Shown in pieces: positions 1 through 6,799 of a stretch of DNA of 64,000 nucleotides (within the stretch, counting starts at the first letter, position 1; every line of letters begins with the position of its first letter). Origin of the DNA: Chitinophagales bacterium 33-2 (GTDB lineage: Bacteria; Bacteroidota; Bacteroidia; Chitinophagales; Chitinophagaceae); assembly GCA_002050435.1 (NCBI GenBank), contig MWYV01000035.1, positions 1 through 64,000 of the forward strand, read 5' to 3'. Made by a program: the position numbers and the translations under genes. Below the pieces are notes generated by a model. It was not told where the DNA came from. It made no database searches and saw only the letters and a program-made list of their open reading frames with translations.

Positions 1-516
1 CTGTGAAGGCGTAAGGCCCGTTATTTTTTTAAATTGCTGCGACAGGTGTTGAACACTGCTGTATCCTAACTGGTAGGATATTTCACTCAGGCTGAGTTCA
101 TCATACATCAACAGCTCTTTTACCTTTTCAATTCTTTGCAGGATGGCATATTTTTCAATTGTAACTCCTTCAACCGACGAAAAAAGTGTGGTGAAATAAT
201 GATAATCCAACTGCAGTTTTTCTTCCAGTATGGCCGATAGTTTTTTATTGAACTCATCTTCACCATATCCCTGTACCAGCGAAATGATGGTATTCTTTAT
301 CTGCTCTACCAGCATGGCTTTTTTATCATCCAGTAGCTCAAATCCTGACTTAAGTAATGTTTCCCGGAAAAAATCCAGTTTTGCAGGAGTAGGTTCCTCT
401 ACCAGTTCAACCTGTCCTAGTTGAATATTTTTGTAAGCCAGCTGCTGGTCATCAAGTTGCAGCCGTACTACCATGATGCAGCGGTCGCAAACCATATTCT
501 TTATATATAAATGCAT
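1..516 (-). CDS. AraC-family transcriptional regulator, C-terminus cut by window edge
   Basis: The frame is open from an ATG at 516 to the window edge (172 codons, no stop). The N-terminus carries a Cys-x2-Cys pair (MVCDRC, residues 8-13). The last ~45 residues form an AraC-type helix-turn-helix, visible as LSLSEISYQLGYSSVQHLSQ followed by QFKKITGLTPSQ, the typical second recognition helix. Short AraC proteins with an N-terminal CxxC occur in Bacteroidota, often near metal-resistance genes, but no such genes are visible here. Role: DNA-binding regulator, target unknown. The C-terminal few residues lie outside the window. Confidence 0.85.
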   Translation of the reverse strand, partial: MHLYIKNMVCDRCIMVVRLQLDDQQLAYKNIQLGQVELVEEPTPAKLDFFRETLLKSGFELLDDKKAMLVEQIKNTIISLVQGYGEDEFNKKLSAILEEKLQLDYHYFTTLFSSVEGVTIEKYAILQRIEKVKELLMYDELSLSEISYQLGYSSVQHLSQQFKKITGLTPSQ

Positions 517-549
517 TATCCTTATTAATTAAGTTTAAAATTACAATAT

Positions 550-793
550 TCAAATCAACCATTCCCCTCTTTCCTTTAAATATTCAACACCGTTAAAAGC
601 AGCTATTTTGGCCTTATCCAATGTTTGAAAAGAATGCCTGCCGAACGTGCCGTCTATGGTTACTTTATACTTTGCATTCTTCTTATCTCTGAATATCACT
701 AATAGCTTACCATCCAGTTTGAGATAGTGATTCCCGTTCTTACTTATTTTCCAGTTTTTGTTTGCCCAATTATTCCGTCGCCGTGCTCTATTC
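550..793 (-). pseudogene. 3' remnant of an unidentified gene ended by the IS21-like element
   Basis: On the minus strand a frame runs from the left end of the IS-like element to a TGA at 550-552, encoding about 80 residues with a protein-like composition (KISKNGNHYLKLDGKLLVIF, then KVTIDGTFGRHSFQ, ending YLKERGEWLI). No start codon of its own is visible. I do not recognise the family. It looks like the C-terminal part of a gene whose upstream part was removed when the element inserted or rearranged; no matching 5' half is found beyond 1703. Confidence 0.4.
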
Positions 794-819
794 TGTAATT
801 CCTGTTCCCTCCGTGTAGA

Positions 820-864
820 TTCCGGTGAACTTGACCCCGGTATTCCGGGTGATGTTGACCCCCC
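820..864. repeat. Left-end subterminal repeats of the IS21-like element
   Basis: Two copies of the element's subterminal motif in inverted orientation to the right end: TTCCGGTGAACTTGACCCC at 820-837 and ATTCCGGGTGATGTTGACCC at 842 onward. In IS21 elements such repeats bind the IstA transposase. Confidence 0.65.
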
Positions 865-921
865 TTATTTGATAATGAAGATCAGTATTGCAAAGAGCGT
901 ATTTTCAGATCCAAAAATATT

Positions 922-1434
922 TTATCTTACCGGATATGTTCTTACTTTTTGACGTTCACCAGTGAGTTCATCCACATAATGATATTTCTTACCGGCATAA
1001 TCAACCATGATCTGCTCCGCTGGTTTATATTCCAGATGCATGACTACATCCTTTTTGCGCAGGAACTGCTGAAGATGATAACAGTACTGGCTATATGCGT
1101 ATCCATCAGGACACACATCCATATACTCACGCCAGAGAAGTTGCCGGGTTACACCTGGCCGGGTGAGCTCCCGGTCAGCCCCTTCAAAATGTTTTAGCAA
1201 TTGCTGATAGCGATCACCCTTGTAAGAAGCAACATCCTGGTTGTAAAAAATCTCCGCCAGTGCCTTATCGGATTGTTTGGTATTGCAAACGTCTTCACTT
1301 ACGAGCGACAGATATGACCTCACGGTATTGCGGGATAGTCCTGTTAGCCGAACAATGCCTTTTATGGATTTACCATCCTGATATAATTTAACTACCTGAT
1401 TTAACTGTTCCATTACGATTGGTTTTGCTGCCAT
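922..1434 (-). pseudogene. istA: istA transposase fragment (N-terminal part only)
   Basis: 170 codons starting at ATG 1434. Residues ~8-45 form the IstA-type helix-turn-helix (KLYQDGKSIKGIVRLTGLSR then NTVRSYLSLV). Residues ~100-160 match the region leading into the rve/DDE integrase fold (EYKPAEQIMVDYAGKKYHYV). The frame ends at 922, just after the first acidic strand, so nearly all of the catalytic domain is missing; full IstA proteins are about 500 residues. The remaining protein could still bind the element ends but cannot catalyse transposition. Confidence 0.8.
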
Positions 1435-1504
1435 CCTTTTTTTGATTTAAGGAGGCAAGAGTACAAAGGCAATCGCTCACACAAATGATCTACATTAAAA
1501 AAGA

Positions 1505-1703
1505 GGGGGTCAACATGCGCCGGAATGACAGTGGATAAAATTCAATCAAGGAGGTAAAAATCATCCGGAATCCAGTGAGAAAAGACGACGATCATTCCGA
1601 AATACTAAAAATTAAAATTAATTAATTGGGGGGTCAGCTTGCTCCGGAATGAGGGGGTCAACTTGAAACGGAACAGGGGGGTCAAGATGGTCCGGAATTT
1701 ACA
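1505..1703. repeat. Right-end subterminal repeats of the IS21-like element
   Basis: Four copies of a ~22-25 bp motif begin at 1505, 1628, 1653 and 1676, each reading GGGGGTCA then a short spacer and CCGGAA (the third has ACGGAA). The last runs into the terminal TTTACA. The spacer differs between copies (ACATGCG, GCTTGCT, ACTTGAA, AGATGGT). They lie upstream of istA, where IstA binding sites and the promoter are expected. Confidence 0.7.
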
Positions 1704-1730
1704 AAAACCGCCATATTAAATCCACTTATA
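1703..1730. repeat. Degenerate repeat sharing CCGCCATA with 2797-2829
   Basis: AAAAACCGCCATATTAAATC here resembles AAAATCCGCCATACCAAAAT at 2797-2829, both followed by CCA(C/T)TTA. The pair is in direct orientation and encloses the two broken genes at 1926-2769. The similarity is short and imperfect. Confidence 0.3.
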
Positions 1731-1925
1731 GCGTTCAATCCAATTTTTTATTAAACTTTTATCGACCTACAAAAAAGCCTCTGTATAGGGCTTGCATTAC
1801 CTTCTGATTTAACTTAGATTTGAAAAAAACGCAGTTTTTAGACAAACTGACGTGGTGGCAAATTTTACAGACCACTTTTGTGACAGTAATATTCTAACAT
1901 TTTCCAAGTTTGACTTTTAATATTT

Positions 1926-2162
1926 ATGGACTTTCTATTTACAAGAAAATATAGATACACAGTTAACAGACCCATTGACAGTTTACTTGGAGACTTTTCT
2001 AAAGTGACAAATAAGGAATAGTCTAACTTCTCTGAAAACATCACTGGTAAGCTTAACGATGACAATACCTTTAAGTTTACACATCAGTGGACACTTGGAT
2101 ATATAAGAGGGATTTTTGGAAGCGACTTTGCGTATCTCAAAGGAACAATTAATACCCAATAG
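1926..2162 (+). pseudogene. Small conserved-looking hypothetical gene with an internal stop
   Basis: From ATG 1926 the frame reads MDFLFTRKYRYTVNRPIDSL and LGDFSKVTNKE, meets TAG at 2019-2021, and continues in the same frame as SNFSENITGKLNDDNTFKFT and HQWTLGYIRGIFGSDFAYLK before a stop at 2160-2162. The sequence on both sides of the TAG is equally protein-like, which suggests a recently broken small gene and not chance. No function is assigned. Confidence 0.45.
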
Positions 2163-2186
2163 AGACAACAACAAAAACAAAACTAA

Positions 2187-2769
2187 ATGAGAAAAATAAT
2201 TTCATTTATGCACATATCACTGGACGGTTTTGTAGCAGGAACTAACGGAGAGATGATCTGGATCAAAGTTGATGAAGAGATTTTTAATTATGTGGGTATC
2301 CGGATCAGCAAAACCGACCTGCATTATATGGAAGAGTCACTTTCCAGATGATGGAAAATTACTGGCCAACTGCAGGAAAAAAGCCCAACGCCACCAGGCA
2401 TGACCTTGAACATTCAAAATGGTATGCCAGCGTTCACAAAGTAGTTTTATCAAAAACAATGAAAGATGGTGCGGTGCCAAATACAGAAATTATTAGAAAC
2501 AACCTTTCAGACAGAATCAATGAAATAAAACAATCACCTCCCCATCAGGCGGAAATAATGAGATCCTCCTTTTTGGCAGTCCCACAGCAACACATTCACT
2601 TCAGCAAGATAATTTAATTGATGGCTACTGGCTGTTTGTGAATCCCATTATCCTGGGACGAGGCATTCCCTTGTTTGCAGACATCAAAGAAAAAATAAAA
2701 CTCAACCTATTGGCTACCCGGCAATTTAATTGTGGCGTAATTGAACTGAGTTATACAGTAGACAGATAA
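2187..2769 (+). pseudogene. DHFR-like / RibD C-terminal domain protein, broken by two frameshifts
   Basis: Three consecutive frames together encode one dihydrofolate-reductase-superfamily protein. Frame one begins MRKIISFMHISLDGFVAGTN (2187). It shifts near 2315 into ALYGRVTFQMMENYWPTAGK and on through HSKWYASVHKVVLSKTMK. It shifts again near 2548 into NEILLFGSPTATHSLQQDNL and ends SYTVDR at 2767-2769. The N-terminal strand (SLDGFVAG), the LYGRVTF segment and the GSPT/LIDGYWLFVNPIILG region are typical of the RibD_C family. Two shifts make a functional product unlikely unless they are sequencing errors. Confidence 0.8.
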
Positions 2770-2796
2770 ATCAAGGAACCGTATCATCATCTTATG

Positions 2797-2829
2797 TAAA
2801 AATCCGCCATACCAAAATCCATTTACAAT
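2797..2829. repeat. Degenerate repeat partner of 1703-1730
   Basis: TGTAAAAATCCGCCATACCA here corresponds to ACAAAAACCGCCATATTAAA at 1701. It lies just after the broken DHFR-like gene. It could be the trace of an insertion or a shared end of a small element. Confidence 0.3.
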
Positions 2830-2946
2830 TTTAGGGAAGAGGAAAGGTGGCTCACATTAGGTTATTAATCGCCGCTTATACAGTTTTTTATCTAAAGTAA
2901 TTGCCTAACGATATAACTTTCACCTTCAACAATTAAATTATTTTTT

Positions 2947-3321
2947 ATGAAAAAGTTTTTATTTCTGACCTTGATCTTATGTGCAATGGTTTCAACTACC
3001 ACATATGCGCAGCCTGCTGGCGATCCGCCAACTATGCTACAGCAGATGAAAGAAAAACAAAAGCCCGGATTGATAGAGAAAGCAGGACTGACTGATGCTC
3101 AGGCAGATAGGGTAATAGAAATCAATTTAGAAATCCGCCAGCAAGCAGCAACTGCCTTACGTGATCTTAATGAAGCTGACCGTGCTAAAAAAATTGCAGA
3201 ATTTAAAGCTGCCAAAGAAAAAAAATACAGCGAGATTCCACTGACGGAAGAGCAAATAAAAGCTGTATATGCTTTTTACGAGGATATGGGAAAGAAAATG
3301 CCACCGAAAACTGGAAATTAA
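2947..3321 (+). CDS. Small secreted helical protein of unknown function
   Basis: 124 residues. Residues 1-21 are a clear Sec signal peptide (MKKFLFLTLILCAMVSTTTY then A-Q), so the mature protein is periplasmic. The remainder is charged and helical, rich in Lys, Glu and Ala, with the segment LTDAQADRVIEINLEIRQQA and the end LTEEQIKAVYAFYEDMGKKM. This resembles the general pattern of Spy/LTxxQ-like small periplasmic proteins, which carry LTxxQ motifs (here LTDAQ and LTEEQ). Such proteins act in envelope stress or metal binding; assignment here is tentative. Transcribed alone, with a terminator-like hairpin at 3347-3419. Confidence 0.75.
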   Translation: MKKFLFLTLILCAMVSTTTYAQPAGDPPTMLQQMKEKQKPGLIEKAGLTDAQADRVIEINLEIRQQAATALRDLNEADRAKKIAEFKAAKEKKYSEIPLTEEQIKAVYAFYEDMGKKMPPKTGN

Positions 3322-3346
3322 TAATACATTAATTGTAATTATTTAA

Positions 3347-3419
3347 AAGCTGCTGAGTTAGACTGAAACCAAAAAATTAGACACTAATTGGGGCAGTCCG
3401 GAATGGCAGCTTTTTTTGT
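3347..3419 (+). terminator. Terminator-like long hairpin after the small secreted protein
   Basis: Outer arms AAAAGCTGC (3347) and GCAGCTTTTTTT (ending 3419) pair, with an inner AGACTG/CAGTC pairing, and a run of T follows. The loop is long, so it may be a decayed or composite structure. Confidence 0.45.
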
Positions 3420-3506
3420 ATTCACCCTATAACTACACTTTAACGGGCGCAGGATGCATTGCCGGCAAGTCTGAATCAACATTCAATTTATTTATCTGCT
3501 TATTTT

Positions 3507-3546
3507 AAAATAAAAAAGGCCCGCATTGCTGCGAACCTTTAAAGCG
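3507..3546 (-). repeat. Second copy of the tRNA-Ala terminator
   Basis: These 40 bases match 4549-4589 except for one A in the A-run. Both read AAAATAAAAAA-GGCCCGCATTGCTGCGAACC-TTTAAAGCG on the plus strand. On the minus strand this is a GGTTCGC...GCGGGCC hairpin followed by TTTTTT. The 4549 copy directly follows tRNA-Ala; this copy has no gene in front of it. The two copies enclose the mazEF pair and a damaged tRNA copy. The rest of the 3322-3687 gap shows no coding signal. Confidence 0.8.
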
Positions 3547-3658
3547 AAAATGTTGCTCTTATAAAAGAGTCACAGATTCCGCTTCGTAATGGTCTATTAA
3601 ATAGTTAAGGTGAATTTTCTTTTTGACTTTAACCGGATAATATAGGCCGATTTTGTAG

Positions 3659-3678
3659 GTTATAACATTTGTTATAAC
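3659..3678. promoter_or_regulatory. Palindromic operator-like site before mazE
   Basis: GTTATAAC-ATTT-GTTATAAC: two identical, self-palindromic 8-mers separated by 4 bp, ending 9 bp before the mazE start. Antitoxins of this type repress their own operon by binding such palindromes, so this is a likely MazE/MazEF operator. That role is inferred. Confidence 0.5.
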
Positions 3679-3687
3679 TTCGTCCAA

Positions 3688-4119
3688 ATGAAATCTAAAA
3701 AGAAAATTTCACCATCTGGTAAAAACGTTTGTAAAAACTACCCGTCGACAAATTCCTTACCAAAACTGAAGCCAGGAAAAAAACAAGAGGGTGAAGCAGC
3801 ATCACAAATATCGGTTTTGATCGAAGCAAATCCATCATATTCTATTTCTTCCAAATTAAGGCCAATAGGCAATTCTAAAGGGGTTATTCTGCCTAACCGT
3901 GTGATTGAAGAAGCGGGAATATCCTCTGAGGCAGATCTAATTATAAAGGTTTCGAATGGGATGATCCTCATCGCAGAGGATAAGACGCATTCCAGGGTAA
4001 ATACGGATCTTTCCTCCTGGGAGAAACAATTTAAGAAAGTTATTAAAATGGGTATTAAACCAGAATCTGATATATGGGATGGCATGCAAAATCGTTTTGA
4101 TGAGGAGGAATGGACATGA
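3688..4119 (+). CDS. AbrB/MazE-type antitoxin with an N-terminal extension
   Basis: 143 residues. The DNA-binding swapped-hairpin fold is visible at residues ~55-95: KLRPIGNSKGVILPNRVIEE followed by AGI...ADLIIKVSNGMILI, the typical MazE/AbrB pattern. The C-terminal ~45 residues (SSWEKQFKKVIKMGIKPESD, then a DEEEWT acidic end) would wrap the toxin. The first ~50 residues are basic and low-complexity, not part of the fold, and longer than in usual MazE (~80 residues); a later start is possible but no better site is evident. Overlaps the toxin gene by 10 bp, showing translational coupling. Likely autoregulated through the 3659-3678 palindrome. Confidence 0.85.
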   Translation: MKSKKKISPSGKNVCKNYPSTNSLPKLKPGKKQEGEAASQISVLIEANPSYSISSKLRPIGNSKGVILPNRVIEEAGISSEADLIIKVSNGMILIAEDKTHSRVNTDLSSWEKQFKKVIKMGIKPESDIWDGMQNRFDEEEWT

Positions 4120-4430
4120 AGCAGTTTGAAGTATACCAGGTGAATCTTGATCCTACGATTGGCGCCGAAATTAAAAAGTCGCGACCTGCTGTGATCATCT
4201 CTCCAAATGTCATGAATAAACACCTTCAAACCGTGATCGTAGCCCCTCTTACGCATACCATAAAAGGTTACCCTTCACGAGTGATAAGTCAATTTCAAAA
4301 CCAGGAGGGAGAAGTAGCCCTGGACCAGATACGCACAGTAGATAAACTTCGCCTTAAGAAAAAACTGGGAACTGTTGATGCCGGCACATCTTCTGATATA
4401 CTCAATATTTTGCAAACTATGTTTCAATAA
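4110..4430 (+). CDS. MazF/PemK-family endoribonuclease toxin
   Basis: 106 residues, the usual length for MazF. It shows the family's N-terminal strand (FEVYQVNLDPTIGAEIKKSR) and PAVIISPN core, with the conserved Arg of KKSRPAVIIS and the Thr of VAPLTHT at the positions used for RNA cleavage in MazF proteins. The C-terminal part (GEVALDQIRTVDKLRLKKKL) is also canonical. Known family role: ribosome-independent cleavage of mRNA at short sequences; neutralised by the upstream antitoxin. The pair sits between two copies of the tRNA-Ala terminator, suggesting arrival by a duplication or integration event at the tRNA locus. Confidence 0.9.
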   Translation: MDMKQFEVYQVNLDPTIGAEIKKSRPAVIISPNVMNKHLQTVIVAPLTHTIKGYPSRVISQFQNQEGEVALDQIRTVDKLRLKKKLGTVDAGTSSDILNILQTMFQ

Positions 4431-4460
4431 AACTTATACTTGATTCGACTTTCGTTTTTA

Positions 4461-4530
4461 GAGAATATCGGAGTCGGAAGCGACAACATCTTCCCCGAAT
4501 GCTTTCGGGGCAGCAAGCGATCTAGCCAGG
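4461..4530 (-). pseudogene. Damaged copy of the tRNA-Ala gene
   Basis: Plus-strand 4461-4476 (GAGAATATCGGAGTCG) is identical to the 3' part of tRNA-Ala, followed by diverged T-arm and anticodon-arm sequence and an ~11 bp insertion containing the hairpin CCCCGAATGCTTTCGGGG. A second identical stretch (TCTAGCCAG) at 4521-4529 matches the D-arm. The acceptor 5' strand is absent. It cannot fold as a tRNA and appears to be a relic of a duplicated tRNA. Confidence 0.7.
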
Positions 4531-4548
4531 TGTTTAAATAAATTTCAC

Positions 4549-4589
4549 AAAATAAAAAAAGGCCCGCATTGCTGCGAACCTTTAAAGCG
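4549..4589 (-). terminator. tRNA-Ala rho-independent terminator
   Basis: On the minus strand GGTTCGC-AGCAAT-GCGGGCC forms a 7-bp stem (two G-U pairs) followed directly by TTTTTTT. It begins one base after the tRNA 3' end. An almost identical copy lies at 3507-3546. Confidence 0.85.
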
Positions 4590-4663
<74 letters not shown>

Positions 4664-4708
4664 AAAGAACGGCTGCAAAAATAAGGGTTTAGTAAATAAA
4701 CCCATTAC

Positions 4709-6124
4709 TCAATTCACCTGGCCGGTAAAATAATTAATTACCTGCCTTCTGAGAAGGAAATCATACCGTGCAATTACCAGGTTAACATTGGAACGGTCAT
4801 AATTGTTTTTGGCCAGGATATAATCTATTGATGTACCTACACCTGCATTAAACCTTATTTCAGCTGCCCTGAAAGCCTCTTTAAAAGCATGCACCTGCTC
4901 ATTTAAAACCAGGTATCTTTTGTAAGCATTTAAAAGCAACAAATGGGCTTCTTCTATTTGCTGCCTTAATTGAATTTGTACACTTTCTTCGAGCAACCTT
5001 GCACTTTCATGTTGAACCTCCGCAAGCCTTACCTGGTTCCTGGCCTGAAATGAATTGAAAAGCGGGATCCTGAGAGTGAGTGCCAGGTTGGAAAAAATAT
5101 TATTATTTAGCTGGCTGCCATAATTAATCTTACTGCTGATGTAATTATTTTGTTTTGCTATAACCGGAACCTGGGTTCCATTGATGATCACATAATTGGA
5201 TGTTGTAATTTCAGTTGTTCCCAATAAAAGATCCCTGGTAGCTATACTGGAGAAATTAGTATTCAGGTTTGAATGAAAAGACAGTGTTGGAAAAAGTCTG
5301 CCCCTGCTGGCACTGATGGCAAATTCATTACTCCTGGTTCGCAAGCCTGCCGCTTTAATACCTGCCAGGTGCCCGATGGCCTTAGAGTAAAGTACGCCAG
5401 ATTCTTCAGATGGCGGATCAGGTATTTCCTGGATTCCTGTTCTCTCCAGCTTAATTTTCGCGCTGTAAGATATATTCATTAAGCGGGCAAGGTTAAGTTT
5501 CGATAATTCAAGCGCATTGCTGTTATCAATCACACCTAATTCATTATCCTTAAGCTGTCCAATGATCTCATGTAACTGAGGGGGATCAATGGCGCCCTGT
5601 TTATTCAATTTTTCAATCCTTTCCAATTGCAGCTTCGAAACATCAACCTGCTGCCGGGCAACTTCCAGTAGGTCCTCATTATTTAAAACCTGTAAATAAG
5701 CAAGAATTACACTTAAAGTTAGTTCATCCTTCTCCTGTTGAAGTTCCAGCCTGGAGGCATCATATGCTAGAGCGGCCTGCCTGATGGTATTCCGGAAACT
5801 GAAGCCATTGAAAAGTACAAGACCTGAACCAATACCATAATTTGCATAACTGATCTTTTGATTTACAAATGAATTTGTAAACGGATCAATGCTTCTTCCG
5901 CGATTAATGCCATGGCTTACAATTCCGTTCAGATCCGGTAGCAGGTTCGCCTTTGACTGATTATGATTTATAGCTGAAGTTTTTGTAAGCAGTACAGATT
6001 GCCTGACCTCAATACTGTTCTTTATTGCCGTATCAATACATTCCTGCAAACTAAATATCCTTTCCTGGGCAAAGGAAAAAGTTGAAAAGAACAAAAGAAT
6101 GAAAATGAAATACACACGCTTCAT
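4709..6124 (-). CDS. TolC-family outer-membrane efflux channel
   Basis: 471 residues with a Sec signal peptide (residues 1-19, ending FSFA before QERIFSL). The mature protein shows the two TolC repeats: SLQECIDTAIKNSIEVRQS at the start and long amphipathic coiled-coil helices at ~165-225 and ~385-465 (RYLVLNEQVHAFKEAFRAAE, RFNAGVGTSIDYILAKNNYD). Role: outer-membrane end of a tripartite efflux pump. It is the last gene of the minus-strand operon that starts at 16414, 9 bp after an ABC ATPase, so it presumably works with the three permeases and the fusion protein encoded there. Confidence 0.92.
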   Translation of the reverse strand: MKRVYFIFILLFFSTFSFAQERIFSLQECIDTAIKNSIEVRQSVLLTKTSAINHNQSKANLLPDLNGIVSHGINRGRSIDPFTNSFVNQKISYANYGIGSGLVLFNGFSFRNTIRQAALAYDASRLELQQEKDELTLSVILAYLQVLNNEDLLEVARQQVDVSKLQLERIEKLNKQGAIDPPQLHEIIGQLKDNELGVIDNSNALELSKLNLARLMNISYSAKIKLERTGIQEIPDPPSEESGVLYSKAIGHLAGIKAAGLRTRSNEFAISASRGRLFPTLSFHSNLNTNFSSIATRDLLLGTTEITTSNYVIINGTQVPVIAKQNNYISSKINYGSQLNNNIFSNLALTLRIPLFNSFQARNQVRLAEVQHESARLLEESVQIQLRQQIEEAHLLLLNAYKRYLVLNEQVHAFKEAFRAAEIRFNAGVGTSIDYILAKNNYDRSNVNLVIARYDFLLRRQVINYFTGQVN

Positions 6125-6133
6125 AATTAATTT

Positions 6134-6799
6134 TTATTGTTGTACCTGTCCGTCCAGTAAATGGATCACCCGCTTTCCATAAGCTGCATTTTTTTCAGAA
6201 TGGGTGACCTGGATGATGGTCACTCCTTCTTCATCATTCAACTTCTGAAAAACATCCATAATATCATCTCCCTGTTTTGAATTCAGGTTTCCTGTTGGTT
6301 CATCTGCAAGAAGCAATTTAGGCCTGGCGATCAGTGCACGCACGATTCCTACCAATTGTTGTTGCCCCCCAGATAACTGCGAGGGAAACAGATCTTTTTT
6401 TCCTACAATACTGAACCTGTCAAGCATATCAGCAACAATCGCACGACGGTCAGCTTTCTTTACATCCTGGTATAACAAAGGAATTTCAATGTTTTCATAA
6501 ACTGTTAATTCATCAATAAGGTGATATGACTGAAATACAAAACCAATGTTTTTTTTATAGAGTTCGGCTCTGTGCTTTTCCTTCAGATCATAAACCGATT
6601 TGTCCATAAAATGGTAGGTTCCTTCTGATGGCAGATCCAACATACCTATAATGTTCAGCAAAGTGGATTTTCCCGAACCGGAAGGGCCCATTATTGATAC
6701 AAATTCACCTTCTTTAATTATTAGATTTATATCCTTTAAGATAAAGTTTCGTTGTCCTCCCGACTGAAACCATTTATAAATATTCTTGAGTGTTATCAT
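6134..6799 (-). CDS. ABC transporter ATPase, MacB/LolD type
   Basis: 221 residues. Walker [10 protein letters not shown] (residues 37-45), Q-loop VFQSYHL, Walker [12 protein letters not shown] and the H-loop THSE are present. The signature region is LSGGQQQLVGIVRA, where relatives and the other ATPase in this operon have LSGGQQQRVAVARA, so Arg-Val-Ala is replaced by Leu-Val-Gly. Its ATG overlaps the stop of the upstream permease by one base (TAATG), indicating coupled translation. It would power one or more of the FtsX-type permeases at 6799-14055; which one cannot be told. Confidence 0.9.
   Translation of the reverse strand: MITLKNIYKWFQSGGQRNFILKDINLIIKEGEFVSIMGPSGSGKSTLLNIIGMLDLPSEGTYHFMDKSVYDLKEKHRAELYKKNIGFVFQSYHLIDELTVYENIEIPLLYQDVKKADRRAIVADMLDRFSIVGKKDLFPSQLSGGQQQLVGIVRALIARPKLLLADEPTGNLNSKQGDDIMDVFQKLNDEEGVTIIQVTHSEKNAAYGKRVIHLLDGQVQQ

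Larger units (their letters stand above)
794..1703 (-). mobile_element. IS21-family deletion derivative (about 0.9 kb)
   Basis: Candidate ends are TGTAATTCC at 794 and GGAATTTACA ending at 1703, matching the TGT...ACA ends of IS21 elements. Several copies of a ~22 bp subterminal motif (GGGGGTCAACNTGNNCCGGAA) lie inside both ends, as IS21 elements are known to have. Only the first part of istA remains and istB is absent, so the interior is deleted and the copy is non-autonomous. The flanks (ctattc / aaaacc) show no target duplication, so either the left end is slightly misplaced or a later deletion removed one flank. Confidence 0.7.

Noticed and set aside
2945-3330. Heme- or metal-binding function for the small secreted protein
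   Set aside because: No Cys or His clusters; only LTxxQ-like helices are visible.
3360-3420. Possible transposase remnant around TTAGACACTAATTGGGGCAG
   Set aside because: No protein-like frame; the outer arms fit a long hairpin ending in a T-run better.
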